Assembly (NCBI GenBank): GCA_023662905.1
Contig: JAMPIJ010000009.1
Coordinates: 1-43,846 of the forward strand
Source: Fusobacterium sp.
GTDB taxonomy: Bacteria > Cyanobacteriota > Vampirovibrionia > Gastranaerophilales > Gastranaerophilaceae
Reading direction: 5' to 3'
Length of the DNA: 43,846 bases
The translations under genes and the position numbers were made by a program. Positions 30,949 to 40,314 of this stretch are shown piece by piece. The notes beneath the pieces are model-generated. The model worked only from the letters and a program-made list of their open reading frames with translations. It made no database searches and was not told the DNA's origin. Numbering within the stretch: the stretch's first letter is position 1; each line of letters starts with the position of its first letter.

Positions 30949-30976
30949 AAAAAGCGGGTTTCAAACCCGCTTTTTT
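30949..30976 (+). terminator. terminator of tRNA-Asn
   Basis: GCGGGTT pairs with AACCCGC, with five A before and six T after. It precedes the ogt gene by 20 bases. Confidence 0.85.
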
Positions 30977-30995
30977 ATATAGAAAAGGTAATTCA

Positions 30996-31493
30996 ATGCA
31001 ATTTACGAACAAATATCAATCACCACTTGGAAAGATTATTATGGCAGCAGATGAAATCGGCCTTACTGGATTATGGTTTGAGGGGCAGAAATATTTTCCA
31101 TTATTCCTCGATGAAGAACATGTAGAAAAAGAACTCCCGATATTTGAACATGCCAAAACGTGGCTTGATATATATTTTTCGGGAAACGAACCCGATTTTA
31201 AGCTTCCGCTTCATTTTACCGGAAGTAAATTTCAAAATGAGGTATGGGAAATCCTTTATCAAATACCTTACGGCCAGACCACAACTTATGGAACTATTGC
31301 GAAACAAATTGCAGAAAAAAGAGGGCTTGCAAGAATGTCCGCCCAAGCCATTGGCGGCGCTGTAGGCCATAATAAGATATCAATTATTGTTCCTTGCCAC
31401 AGAGTAGTGGGAGTGAATGGAAGTCTTACCGGCTATGCTGGCGGCATTGACAAGAAAATTACGCTTCTCAAAATGGAAAAAATACTTACCTAA
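30996..31493 (+). CDS. ogt: methylated-DNA-protein cysteine methyltransferase
   Basis: A 165-residue suicide repair protein that takes alkyl groups from O6-alkylguanine in DNA. The acceptor is Cys134 in IIVPCHRVVG. The helix-turn-helix (TTTYGTIAKQIA) and the GYAGGIDKKITLL end match the family. It has no Ada-type N-terminal regulatory domain. It is convergent with the MmcQ-like gene and overlaps its end by four bases. Confidence 0.94.
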   Translation: MQFTNKYQSPLGKIIMAADEIGLTGLWFEGQKYFPLFLDEEHVEKELPIFEHAKTWLDIYFSGNEPDFKLPLHFTGSKFQNEVWEILYQIPYGQTTTYGTIAKQIAEKRGLARMSAQAIGGAVGHNKISIIVPCHRVVGVNGSLTGYAGGIDKKITLLKMEKILT

Positions 31494-32173
31494 ACTTTTG
31501 ATTTCTTCACTGTAAATCCGTGACTTTCTTCTATAAGTTCCATAATTTTTTCATCAGGAACTGAATCATCAAGGATTATTGTTATCCATGATTTTTTATT
31601 CATATGATAGGCAGGGTAAAAATGTTTTTGTTTTAGCAATTTTTCAATCTTCTCAGGGGCCAACTTAATATCAGCGACTTCAATCAAACCTTTTTTATCA
31701 GGTTGAAGTTTAGACCTATCAACATCCAAAATTGCCAGATACCATTTCCTTGTTTCCGGATTTCTAAACACACCGGAACCTTGGAATTTTTCCCATAAAA
31801 ATTCCGGTTTGTCGCCGTATTTTTCTATCAATAATTTTGTTATTCTATTAGACTGAGGGTAAATATAAAAATTTTCTGAAAAGCAGTTGTTCCGAATGTC
31901 TTCAAGCAATTCTTCATAAGCCGTACGAACCTCGGCAACAAACGCGCCTTGATTATTTTCAACCCGCAGTGGTAAAAATTCGTCATCGTTTTCTAAATCA
32001 TACACGGTTCCGGAAACTTTACCGGCAGAATCTACAACAATAACGGCCTTAAATAAATCATCTTTGAACAATTTTTCTATTTTAAAATCACTGTCTTCTT
32101 TCGTAAACCCGTATTTCTCAAGTTTATCAAAATCAACAGAATATTTCTTAAATATTTTCTCTTCAATGCTCAT
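31490..32173 (-). CDS. MmcQ/YjbR-family protein
   Basis: A 227-residue protein of the MmcQ/YjbR (CyaY-like fold) family. The C-terminal half (about 120-225) shows the signature ETRKWYLAILDV, AYHMNKKSWITIILDD and LIEESHGFTVKK. The first 100 residues form an extra domain also seen in longer members. Its exact role is not known; double-winged helix or DNA-binding roles have been proposed. Confidence 0.85.
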   Translation of the reverse strand: MSIEEKIFKKYSVDFDKLEKYGFTKEDSDFKIEKLFKDDLFKAVIVVDSAGKVSGTVYDLENDDEFLPLRVENNQGAFVAEVRTAYEELLEDIRNNCFSENFYIYPQSNRITKLLIEKYGDKPEFLWEKFQGSGVFRNPETRKWYLAILDVDRSKLQPDKKGLIEVADIKLAPEKIEKLLKQKHFYPAYHMNKKSWITIILDDSVPDEKIMELIEESHGFTVKKSKV

Positions 32174-32267
32174 AAATTTATTATACTATATAAAAAATTT
32201 TGCCTATTGACTGATAGTAGCTCTCAGGTTGTACAATAAAAATATTACAGTAAATGAGGAAAATTTT

Positions 32268-32816
32268 ATGGAAGAAGTTAGAATTGATTTGAGAATACCA
32301 GATGAAAACCGCGAAACTGAAATGAAAAGAAGTTCAGAACTCTGTTTCAAAATTAACCATACAATGCCGACAAGCCCTGAATGCAGAAAGCTTATCGAAG
32401 AACTTTTCAATAACACGTTGCCCGAAGAAGCAACCATAAATCCACCTTTATTTTTCTTACTCGGCAACACTGTTAAAATAGGAAAAGGCGTCGTTTTAAT
32501 GAACGGATTTCAATGCATGTCATCAGGCGGCCTTACGATTGAAGATGATACTTTAATTTCTTTAAACTGCACAATCGCTACAAATAATCACGATTTCTAC
32601 GACAGACCAGTTATAACCTGCAAACCTGTTCATATCAAACGAAATGTTTGGATAGGAGTCAACGTAACGATTTGCCCAGGGGTTACAATTGGCGAAAACG
32701 CCATAATCGGTGCGGGTTCTGTCGTAACAAAAGATATTCCAGATAATGCTGTCGCGGTCGGAGTTCCGGCAAAAGTAATTAAATATCTCGATCCAGAAAA
32801 ATTCAATAAGGACTAG
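32268..32816 (+). CDS. hexapeptide-repeat acetyltransferase (maltose/galactoside O-acetyltransferase type)
   Basis: A 182-residue left-handed beta-helix enzyme that transfers acetyl from acetyl-CoA to a sugar or related hydroxyl. Repeats run from about residue 70 to 165 (VWIGVNVTICPGVTIGENAI, IIGAGSVVTKDIPDNAVAVG), with the catalytic His in NNHDFYDRP. An N-terminal helical Mac-type segment is present. The ATG at 32268 is used because AGGA lies 7 bases before it; the frame extends to 32229 without a ribosome site. Confidence 0.88.
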   Translation: MEEVRIDLRIPDENRETEMKRSSELCFKINHTMPTSPECRKLIEELFNNTLPEEATINPPLFFLLGNTVKIGKGVVLMNGFQCMSSGGLTIEDDTLISLNCTIATNNHDFYDRPVITCKPVHIKRNVWIGVNVTICPGVTIGENAIIGAGSVVTKDIPDNAVAVGVPAKVIKYLDPEKFNKD

Positions 32817-32905
32817 CTTTCATCTTAAAGATTACCAGAAAGGCTATAGTTTTTCCCTCGAAATACATAAATACTTTAACTATACTAAAAGAAAGGAAAA
32901 ACAAC

Positions 32906-33247
32906 ATGGTATTACTTTTAAGATGGCTTTTGTACACACTAGCTGTAATGCTAGTCGGCTGGATTATTCCGGGTATTGATGTTGCGAACTGGCAGAGTGC
33001 GATGTTAATCTGTGTAATTATGGCGTTAATCAACATTTTCATACGCCCGCTGGTTACGATTATAACGCTTCCGATAAATCTGCTTACGCTCGGCCTATTC
33101 GGAATAGTTATCAACGCTGCTTTATTCCTACTTGCAGGTCACTTCGCTCCGGGAATCCATATTGACGGTTTCTTAAGTGCTATTTTAGGTTCTCTCGTCT
33201 TATCTTTCCTCGGTTTGGTTATAGATTCAATTACTGAAAGAAAATAA
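32906..33247 (+). CDS. four-helix membrane protein of the phage-holin-IV (PF04020-like) family
   Basis: A 113-residue protein with four membrane helices and the family pattern NIFIRPLVTIITLPINLLTLGLFGIVINA. The family is common in bacterial chromosomes outside prophages, and no phage gene is near, so a lysis role is unlikely. AAAGGAAA precedes the ATG. Confidence 0.88.
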   Translation: MVLLLRWLLYTLAVMLVGWIIPGIDVANWQSAMLICVIMALINIFIRPLVTIITLPINLLTLGLFGIVINAALFLLAGHFAPGIHIDGFLSAILGSLVLSFLGLVIDSITERK

Positions 33248-33257
33248 GTTTTTGTAC

Positions 33258-33263
33258 TATAAT
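33258..33263 (+). promoter_or_regulatory. -10 element just before the dehydrogenase start
   Basis: A consensus TATAAT ends 6 bases before the ATG at 33270, so transcription should begin at or next to the start codon. No ribosome binding site is visible: a leaderless mRNA candidate. Confidence 0.5.
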
Positions 33264-33269
33264 TAAACT

Positions 33270-34274
33270 ATGAAAGCTTTAGTTTATAGTGAACAAAATG
33301 GAATAAAATTATGCGAAAGGCCTATGCCTGTATTGATTGATGAAAGCGATGCGATTATAAAAGTCACGCTTTCATCAATTTGTACAAGCGATTTGCATAT
33401 AATAAAAGGCTTTGTACCGCAAGCTAAAGACGGAATTGTTTTAGGCCATGAATTTGTTGGCGAAGTTGTGTCCGTTGGTGCGAACGTAAAAAGGTTTAAA
33501 ACTGGCGATAGAGTATGCGTAAATTGCGAAACTTTTTGCGGAGAATGTTTCTTTTGCAAACGCGGCTATATCAATAATTGCATAAAAGGCGGCTGGGAAC
33601 TCGGCTGTAAAATTGACGGCTGTCAGGCAGAATTTGTTCGTGTTCCGCTTGCTGACAATGGATTAACGAAACTTCCAGACGATGTAAGTTATAAAAACGC
33701 ATTATTTGTAGGCGATATTCTTTCAAGCGGATATTTCGGCGCAGAAATGTGCGAAATTCAAACAGGCGATACTATTGCTGTAATCGGTGCAGGGCCTGTC
33801 GGACTTTGTGCTATGATGTGCGCAAAATATATGGGAGCAGGTAAAATTATTGCAATCGACGTTGATGAAACACGTCTTGAAATCGCAAAAACACATGGGC
33901 TTGCAGATGAAACTTTCACCCCGCAAAACTGCGATATAACGAACGCTGACGGAGTAATCGAATGTGCCGGAACAAATGAAAGTTTTCAACTAGCATGGAA
34001 AATCGCACGTCCGAACGCAATTGTTGGGATAGTTGCAATGTATGAAGAATCTCAAATATTACCGTTACCTAAAATGTACGGCAAGAACCTTACGTTCAAA
34101 ACCGGCGGTGTGGACGCAATCCATTGCGAAAAACTTGTAAACCTGATTTCTAAGGGAAAAATTTCAACAGATTTTCTTATAACTCAAACCTACAAGTTTG
34201 AAGATATCAAAGAAGCGTACAAATTTTTCGAAGAAAAATCCAATCCGTGTTTAAAAATCGCAATCAAATATTGA
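33270..34274 (+). CDS. zinc-dependent medium-chain alcohol/polyol dehydrogenase
   Basis: A 334-residue NAD(P)-dependent oxidoreductase. Catalytic zinc ligands are Cys38 with the His60-Glu61 pair (GHEFVGEV); the structural zinc site is Cys90, Cys93, Cys96 and Cys104. The cofactor fold begins VIGAGPVGL near residue 171, followed by IIAIDVD, whose final Asp favours NAD over NADP. The substrate, an alcohol, polyol or threonine-like compound, cannot be decided. Confidence 0.9.
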   Translation: MKALVYSEQNGIKLCERPMPVLIDESDAIIKVTLSSICTSDLHIIKGFVPQAKDGIVLGHEFVGEVVSVGANVKRFKTGDRVCVNCETFCGECFFCKRGYINNCIKGGWELGCKIDGCQAEFVRVPLADNGLTKLPDDVSYKNALFVGDILSSGYFGAEMCEIQTGDTIAVIGAGPVGLCAMMCAKYMGAGKIIAIDVDETRLEIAKTHGLADETFTPQNCDITNADGVIECAGTNESFQLAWKIARPNAIVGIVAMYEESQILPLPKMYGKNLTFKTGGVDAIHCEKLVNLISKGKISTDFLITQTYKFEDIKEAYKFFEEKSNPCLKIAIKY

Positions 34275-34328
34275 TTAAACCCTTTTTTGGACTAATATTA
34301 AATATATTAGTAATAGGGAGATTTCAAA

Positions 34329-34772
34329 ATGATAGAATTTTTAGGACAATTAATCGGTTTTCTATTTTTAGGCGCAATAATCTACTTACTTTGGAAACAC
34401 AAAGGTACTCATCCTGAACTATTTAAACTAACAACAGGCGAAGAAATTGTTGAAATGGTTAAGGGAGATTATTGGATTAAAGAATTCTTATGGCGTGAAC
34501 AACAAAACACAGGTGAAATTGCATTCACAAACAGACGTATTCTTTTCAAAGGTACAATGTTAAACTCTTCTGATAAAGATATTAAAATTCCTTACAGTAA
34601 AATCGCTGATATTAAAAAATCAAATATCGTATTATTTATTCCAATGGCGTTCACAGTCATAACAACGGATAATGAAGCTTACAAATTCGCCGTAATGAAA
34701 CGCAATCATTACATTGATTTAATCAAATCACTGGCGCAAAAAAGTAAAGAAGAACTTGAAACTATTCAATAA
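34329..34772 (+). CDS. membrane-anchored PH/GRAM-like domain protein
   Basis: A 147-residue protein with one N-terminal membrane helix (about 3-22) and a PH-like fold (GEIAFTNRRILFKGTM, KDIKIPYSKIADIKKS, FTVITTDNEAYKF) ending in a helix. Such domains bind membranes or proteins; its job is unknown. GGGAG lies before the ATG, and a perfect palindromic terminator follows. Confidence 0.7.
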   Translation: MIEFLGQLIGFLFLGAIIYLLWKHKGTHPELFKLTTGEEIVEMVKGDYWIKEFLWREQQNTGEIAFTNRRILFKGTMLNSSDKDIKIPYSKIADIKKSNIVLFIPMAFTVITTDNEAYKFAVMKRNHYIDLIKSLAQKSKEELETIQ

Positions 34773-34776
34773 TTAA

Positions 34777-34804
34777 AAGAGGCAATCAATTGATTGCCTC
34801 TTTT
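34777..34804. terminator. bidirectional terminator between the PH-domain gene and the autotransporter
   Basis: GAGGCAATCAA and TTGATTGCCTC form a perfect palindrome with A before and T after on both strands, serving both convergent genes. Confidence 0.85.
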
Positions 34805-34810
34805 ATTATA

Positions 34811-37800
34811 TTATAATTTATAATTCAGTCCGCCCTGGAAGCCTACCCCCGTTCTTCCGCCATTACGTATAATGAATTGGAAGTAAGCGCTAAATCTATC
34901 TTTCCAGGTTTTTGTAACCCCTACACCATATTGCAAGAAGCCATGACGCATTCTGACATGTGGAAGCCATACATCGTTACCTGCACGACCGCCAGCAAAA
35001 CCAAGAATATTATAGAAGTATTGAATTGTTGCATAAACACTCCAAGTTTCGCGTCCATAAATAAAGTTTACACCAGGCGCAACATTCACACCGTGCATCA
35101 TATCAGCACGCATACTCATATCTCCAAAATTCGTATGCCAGTTTTGTTGGCCGTAATAATTGTATGACGCAAGGAATGTAGGTTGTATGATAAAATGTTT
35201 TGACCTTGCCGGACGATAATTATAAGCCGCTTTTGCAGCTGCACCGGCAAACCAGTTTCCGGTGTTGTCAGAGTAGCCTGCGACATCCATATTATTAGTA
35301 TAGCCGCCACCGTAAGCAAGGATGGAACCGATGAATTCATTTTTCATAAATGTAGCCATAGCACCAGCCTGCCCGCCGTTCTGAGTCATACCAACACCGC
35401 TAAAAGACTGGTGGCCTCCGGTATAACCGACATAGGCTGTTGGAAGCATTGTCCAACCTTTTTTCATCTCACGCGCAGGGAAATCTGCACCAATTAACGC
35501 ACCCCAGAATGTATTATTTACATTCAAGCCCTGAGTCATTCCAAGACGTTCAACTACACCAAAAGGTTTTACCCATACACTGCCATCTTTTTTATTGTAT
35601 TGATAAGGCGCAAATTGAGGATAAGCCGCCGCGTATTTATTCGGGTTAGATTGTGAAAGATATTGCATGTTAATCTCTTGAACGTGATCAAAAAGCAAAT
35701 TACTTACAACAAGTTGATTTTGCCAGCTTGCGATGGTTGCAACCTGTCCTCTGAATACCTGCGGATTATATCTTGTCAAAGACGCGGTATAAGTTCCGTT
35801 GCCTGCACCGGTAGGGAATAGACCGTAGTAACCGATTGGTGTAAATATTTCTTTATTCGTTGCAGTAAAAATTATATTCTCATAACCCGGATTAGAAGTA
35901 TTGAAGATTGTTAACGGAACATTTTTATCAATAGGACATTTATTGATAAACTGGAAGTCGCTAATATTCAATGTTCCTTTACCGTTTGCAGTTATAGAAC
36001 CGGCAAGAATTCTATCAGAAGTCCAATCTCTCGGCGAAATATCAATAGAGAAATTTCCTTTTGCGCCATCAGCAAGAGTAACATAATCCGCGTTAGTGTC
36101 ATTAATAGTTCCGTTCATCAAAAGGACATCAGAGTTTCCAGCAAGGTTAAGGTTGTCAGCGCGGAAACCATTTTGTGCCATTTGTAATGTTGAGTTTGTA
36201 AGATAAAGATTTTCAAACACCGTTTTCTGAGCGTTTGTAAAAATCACTGCATTATCAGCATTAATATCTTTTGTCGCAACGCTTTGTCCAACAAGTCCTA
36301 CATAAGCTCTTCCACCATCAGCAGAACCCGCTGCAGAAATATTTTTGTTAAGTTCAACATCATGCCCGCTCTGTGCTAAGAATGATGCTCCGTTTGTAAC
36401 TTCAACTATTTCATTGAAAACAATATCGTTACCTTTATGCGAAAGCGCTATCAATTTGCCGTTAGAAACCTGAACTTTATCATTAAAGAACAAATCTATA
36501 TCACGGTAAGTCGAATACGTAATTTCGGCGTTTTTGTCCTGATTAATAGCACCTTGAATTTTATCAGCAAAAATACCTATTTTTTTGCCATCAATATTTC
36601 CGAATTGAAGATTTCCCCCGAAGCCGTCTGCATCAACAAAAGTAAGATTTCCGGAGTTATCAACAAGGAGGTTGCCTGTAAAATTACTTGTTCCGCCGGA
36701 GAAAATAACATCTCCTGCCCCCTCTTTATTAATCTGTCCGGTTGCCCCGACGATTTCAGCTTTGAGGTTTAAATTATTGTTACCAACAAGATTCATAGTA
36801 GAATCTGCGCCGTTAAACGTAATTGTTTGACCGCTATCAGCCATATTTACATTATCACCAATATCAAGAACACCAAAGTTATTAATATTAGTATTACCAA
36901 GTAAAGTATCTCCGTCATTTAGAGCGACTCTGCCTGTATCTTCAGCTGATGTTCCTGAAATATTCAATAACCCTTGAATATTTGTATTTACAGCATTTTC
37001 AATATAACTTCCACCATTAATATTCAAAATACTATCAGCAGATGCGGTAAATTTACCAGAATCCGCATGCAATACAGAATTTGACTGCGCCGAATAATCT
37101 AAACTACCGCCGACAAGATTAACCGTTCCGGCCCATTCGCTGTCTTTATCAAATTCAACACTTCCGTTATTACCAATATTTAAAGTACTATCAGAAGAGA
37201 AATCTACATTTGCATCTTTTGCTATATAACTTCCGTCTTGAATCGCAAGTTCACTGCCTGTAATATTCAACGAACCGCCTTCTGCCTGCAATTTACCATT
37301 AGATGTAATTGCGTTAAGATTCAAAACTCCATTTTGCGCAAGGCCGATAGTACCTTGCCAGCTATCAGCCGCATCACCGGTGCCACTTAACGAAGTTTGG
37401 CCGCCCGTAATATTTAAAGTTCCAGACTGCGAAATATTAACAACTGCATCAGAAGAAATTGTTCCCGCTGACTGATTAACTGTACCGGCTCCAATATTAA
37501 AGTTCCCGCCAGAAATAGTGTCATCTGCGTTATTCATCGCAAAATTTCCGGTAACATTAGTCGTACCACCTGTTTGTATAAATTTTCCAGCTGTATTCTT
37601 TGTAGCATTATTTAATAATAACTCACCTGAAGAAACATTAACATCACCGTTCCAAGTAGTACCGCTGCCCAATTCAACTTTTCCACCTGAAACATCCAGA
37701 GCAGAGGCGTTATTGATAGTTGTATTTACTGTTTGCTTAATATAACTTCCATCAGCAACAACAAAATGCTGGTCACCACCTGCAATTATTAAATTTCCAC

Positions 37801-40123
37801 GTTCTCCTGTGAATGTACCGTTTGCACCGTTTTTAGTTCCCTGAAAATTAAGCGTACCGCCTTTTAAACTAATTGCACCATCTGTCCATAAATCACCTGT
37901 AGCGTCATTATTATTCAACGTTACATTACCGGTATTTCCAATAACAACAGTGCTTTTAGTCACATCAAATATAGCATCTGCAACAACAGTACCATTTACA
38001 TTAATTGAGGAATTATCGCTGAATTCAACCTGCCCGCCGCTCATCACGCCGCCCTCTTTCAATTCAAAGCTTGAGCCATCCCCGACATTAATCACACCAC
38101 CGGTTACGCTTCCGCCATTATCAATAATGAAAGAGGAATCCGTTACATTCACAACCCCGTTTGTAATTGAACCGTTATTGCCCAGAATTAACGATGAATC
38201 ATTATCAAGATTGAGATATCCGTTTGACTGAGTATAACTACCATTCACAGTATTATGAGTGAAATTGTTCAAATTAAGAGTACTTCCATTATTAGTAATA
38301 GAACCACTCCAATTATCTCCATTATGCAATGTTGCACTTCCGCTATTATTTAAAACAAGAGATGAGCCAGCTTGAATATCAGTTTTCCCTGTCGAATCAA
38401 GGGTTCCGCCATCAATAGTAACGGTTCCGCCCTTGTGAATTGTAGTATTTGTATTTCCGTTAATTGCACCGCCGTTAAGATTCAGCGAGCTTCCAGAACC
38501 TACAGAAACACTGCCGCCGCTAATTTCACTTGCGGCATTACCCAGCGTTAATTCTGAACCGTTGTTCAAAGCCAGTGAACCACTATTCTGAACATAATTT
38601 CCACCGCCATTCGCAGTAGAGTGAGTAAAACCATCTAAAATAACTGAACCGCTGTTATTAACATCACCAGCCCATGTGTCGTCAGTATTAAAAATTAATG
38701 TTCCTTTCTGTGCAACATTTACCTGACCACCGCTCAAAAGATTAACAACATTCTTATCACCAATAGTGACACCATCAATATTAAATGTTGATTTGTTTGC
38801 TGTTGAACTTCCAATAGTAACATCTACACCATTTGCAATAACTTTATTTGTGCCATTAACAGTCGCAGATGAACCATCCAATATATTAAACTGTCCGGCC
38901 TTAACCTCATAATTATCAAACATTACAGAGGAATTTGTTAACTCAAGAGTTCCCGCATTCTGAGTAAACTTACCAGTAAAATCCGAAACTTTTGTATTGC
39001 CAGAAAATACGACTTTACCTGCTCCATTTTTCTCAAAACTTCCATTACCGGCTATAGCACCGTCATCGGCAAAAATAACACTATTGCTATCACCTTTAAT
39101 AGTAAGCTTCGAAGATGTTCCGTCAAGATAAACAGAACTTCCTTGCAGAGCCGTATTCCCAGAAAATGTAATATCCCCGGCCGTAGAATCCAGATTCAAA
39201 ATACCAGAATTATAAACAGCACCGCCGCGTTGCGCCGAATTCCCAGTAAAAGAAGTTCCACCCGCAATATTTGTTTGTGCAGGAGTTTCAGAGTAATAAG
39301 TTGCATTATAAATAGCACCACCATTGATTGCGGCCGTATTGTTACTAAAAGTATTATTCGCCTCAACATTGACAATACCGTTATAATTAGCAATCGCACC
39401 ACCACTACTGCTTGTTGCACGGTTAGAATCAAACTTCGAACCATTACCAGTATTTAAAACAGTATTTCCGGTTACATCATACATATAAACAGCGCCGCCG
39501 GCTCCAGACGTATTGCCGGTGAATTCACCTTTTGCAATATCAATCAAACTGTCTCCATTATAAATAGCTCCACCTCTTGTAGCAGAAGCGTTATTAGAAA
39601 ATACGACATTTCCCATCGAAACAGTTGGAGCGCCTTGAATAAACATCGCACCGCCATTAGTTTCATCGCCAGCAACAAGATTTAAAACTTTATTGTTACT
39701 AAAAGTAACATCCCCAATGACAGCATTGACCGCATTCATATAAATTGCGCCGCCAGAAGGCCCGTCCTGCCCGTCCCAACCTACGTACCTCTGGCTTATA
39801 CTCTGAACTTTGTTACCGTCAAAAACAACACCATTTGCAATACTTAAATTTCCACCAACCTGATAAATCGCACCACCAAAAACAGCTTGATTTGCGGCTT
39901 CTAAAATATTATTACTAAAACTTCCGCCAAGAATACTCAAATTATACCCATTATTAAGTATTGCTCCACCATTACCAGTATTAACTGATGAAATTCCGGA
40001 TAAGCCTGTGTTAAGAGTCACGTCTTGATCCATAATCAGCCTGTCGTCAGCACTGGCCGCTGAAAATGTCATAATAGACAACAAACCTGCAATTGCAAGC
40101 GTATTTTTAAAAATTCCATTCAT
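34811..40123 (-). CDS. Pmp-like autotransporter adhesin
   Basis: A 1770-residue secreted protein. A signal peptide (residues 1-25, ending SAASA) is followed by a right-handed beta-helix passenger. Residues about 50-330 hold many GGAI(Y/F) and F(S/D)(G/N)N repeats, as in chlamydial polymorphic outer-membrane proteins. Residues about 480-1000 contain at least six modules with a W-x-G-x-(V/I) core. The C-terminal 260 residues (from about 1510, GSVWVKPFGVVERLG) form the autotransporter barrel, ending GLNYKL without the usual final Phe or Trp. It probably acts as a surface adhesin. The promoter lies at 40195-40167, AAGGA 11 bases before the ATG. Confidence 0.85.
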   Translation of the reverse strand: MNGIFKNTLAIAGLLSIMTFSAASADDRLIMDQDVTLNTGLSGISSVNTGNGGAILNNGYNLSILGGSFSNNILEAANQAVFGGAIYQVGGNLSIANGVVFDGNKVQSISQRYVGWDGQDGPSGGAIYMNAVNAVIGDVTFSNNKVLNLVAGDETNGGAMFIQGAPTVSMGNVVFSNNASATRGGAIYNGDSLIDIAKGEFTGNTSGAGGAVYMYDVTGNTVLNTGNGSKFDSNRATSSSGGAIANYNGIVNVEANNTFSNNTAAINGGAIYNATYYSETPAQTNIAGGTSFTGNSAQRGGAVYNSGILNLDSTAGDITFSGNTALQGSSVYLDGTSSKLTIKGDSNSVIFADDGAIAGNGSFEKNGAGKVVFSGNTKVSDFTGKFTQNAGTLELTNSSVMFDNYEVKAGQFNILDGSSATVNGTNKVIANGVDVTIGSSTANKSTFNIDGVTIGDKNVVNLLSGGQVNVAQKGTLIFNTDDTWAGDVNNSGSVILDGFTHSTANGGGNYVQNSGSLALNNGSELTLGNAASEISGGSVSVGSGSSLNLNGGAINGNTNTTIHKGGTVTIDGGTLDSTGKTDIQAGSSLVLNNSGSATLHNGDNWSGSITNNGSTLNLNNFTHNTVNGSYTQSNGYLNLDNDSSLILGNNGSITNGVVNVTDSSFIIDNGGSVTGGVINVGDGSSFELKEGGVMSGGQVEFSDNSSINVNGTVVADAIFDVTKSTVVIGNTGNVTLNNNDATGDLWTDGAISLKGGTLNFQGTKNGANGTFTGERGNLIIAGGDQHFVVADGSYIKQTVNTTINNASALDVSGGKVELGSGTTWNGDVNVSSGELLLNNATKNTAGKFIQTGGTTNVTGNFAMNNADDTISGGNFNIGAGTVNQSAGTISSDAVVNISQSGTLNITGGQTSLSGTGDAADSWQGTIGLAQNGVLNLNAITSNGKLQAEGGSLNITGSELAIQDGSYIAKDANVDFSSDSTLNIGNNGSVEFDKDSEWAGTVNLVGGSLDYSAQSNSVLHADSGKFTASADSILNINGGSYIENAVNTNIQGLLNISGTSAEDTGRVALNDGDTLLGNTNINNFGVLDIGDNVNMADSGQTITFNGADSTMNLVGNNNLNLKAEIVGATGQINKEGAGDVIFSGGTSNFTGNLLVDNSGNLTFVDADGFGGNLQFGNIDGKKIGIFADKIQGAINQDKNAEITYSTYRDIDLFFNDKVQVSNGKLIALSHKGNDIVFNEIVEVTNGASFLAQSGHDVELNKNISAAGSADGGRAYVGLVGQSVATKDINADNAVIFTNAQKTVFENLYLTNSTLQMAQNGFRADNLNLAGNSDVLLMNGTINDTNADYVTLADGAKGNFSIDISPRDWTSDRILAGSITANGKGTLNISDFQFINKCPIDKNVPLTIFNTSNPGYENIIFTATNKEIFTPIGYYGLFPTGAGNGTYTASLTRYNPQVFRGQVATIASWQNQLVVSNLLFDHVQEINMQYLSQSNPNKYAAAYPQFAPYQYNKKDGSVWVKPFGVVERLGMTQGLNVNNTFWGALIGADFPAREMKKGWTMLPTAYVGYTGGHQSFSGVGMTQNGGQAGAMATFMKNEFIGSILAYGGGYTNNMDVAGYSDNTGNWFAGAAAKAAYNYRPARSKHFIIQPTFLASYNYYGQQNWHTNFGDMSMRADMMHGVNVAPGVNFIYGRETWSVYATIQYFYNILGFAGGRAGNDVWLPHVRMRHGFLQYGVGVTKTWKDRFSAYFQFIIRNGGRTGVGFQGGLNYKL
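37100..38700 (-). repeat. W-x-G beta-helix modules inside the autotransporter
   Basis: Six related segments carry DDTWAGDVNNSG, GDNWSGSITNNG, LWTDGAISLKGG, GTTWNGDVNVSSG, DSWQGTIGLAQNG and SEWAGTVNLVGG, with spacing near 75-110 residues. They are related but not identical, so this is an old internal duplication and not a slippage repeat. Confidence 0.6.
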
Positions 40124-40166
40124 GCTACACTAATTCCTTATATAATCAAGCTTAATATAATACCAA

Positions 40167-40195
40167 ATTTTATCCTAAAGAAGCCCAAATGTAAA
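40167..40195 (-). promoter_or_regulatory. promoter of the autotransporter gene
   Basis: On the minus strand, -35 TTTACA (40195-40190), a 17-base spacer and -10 TAAAAT (40172-40167). Confidence 0.6.
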
Positions 40196-40257
40196 TAGTT
40201 TTCAGACATGTATTAATTTAGCATTAACAAATTTATCGCAAAGAATTGATTTAATAC

Positions 40258-40286
40258 TTGACAAAAAAACAATAATAGTAAATAAT
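40258..40286 (+). promoter_or_regulatory. promoter of the metal-efflux operon
   Basis: -35 TTGACA (40258-40263), a 17-base spacer and a weak -10 AATAAT (40281-40286). Alternative -10 boxes a few bases on also lie in or next to the operator. Confidence 0.55.
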
Positions 40287-40314
40287 AATATTGTTAACTG
40301 GTTAACAATATTAT
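40285..40314. promoter_or_regulatory. 30-base perfect palindromic operator abutting the marR start
   Basis: Two 14-base arms (left arm ATAATATTGTTAAC) face each other across TG. The palindrome begins at the -10 box and ends directly before the ATG at 40315, covering the expected transcription start. A bound regulator dimer would block initiation. No ribosome binding site fits between it and the start. Confidence 0.8.

Noticed and set aside
32906-33247. Prophage marker (holin)
   Set aside because: The family occurs widely on chromosomes and no phage gene is near.
34811-40123. Several plus-strand open frames inside the autotransporter
   Set aside because: They are antisense shadows of a repetitive coding region without ribosome sites or recognisable products.
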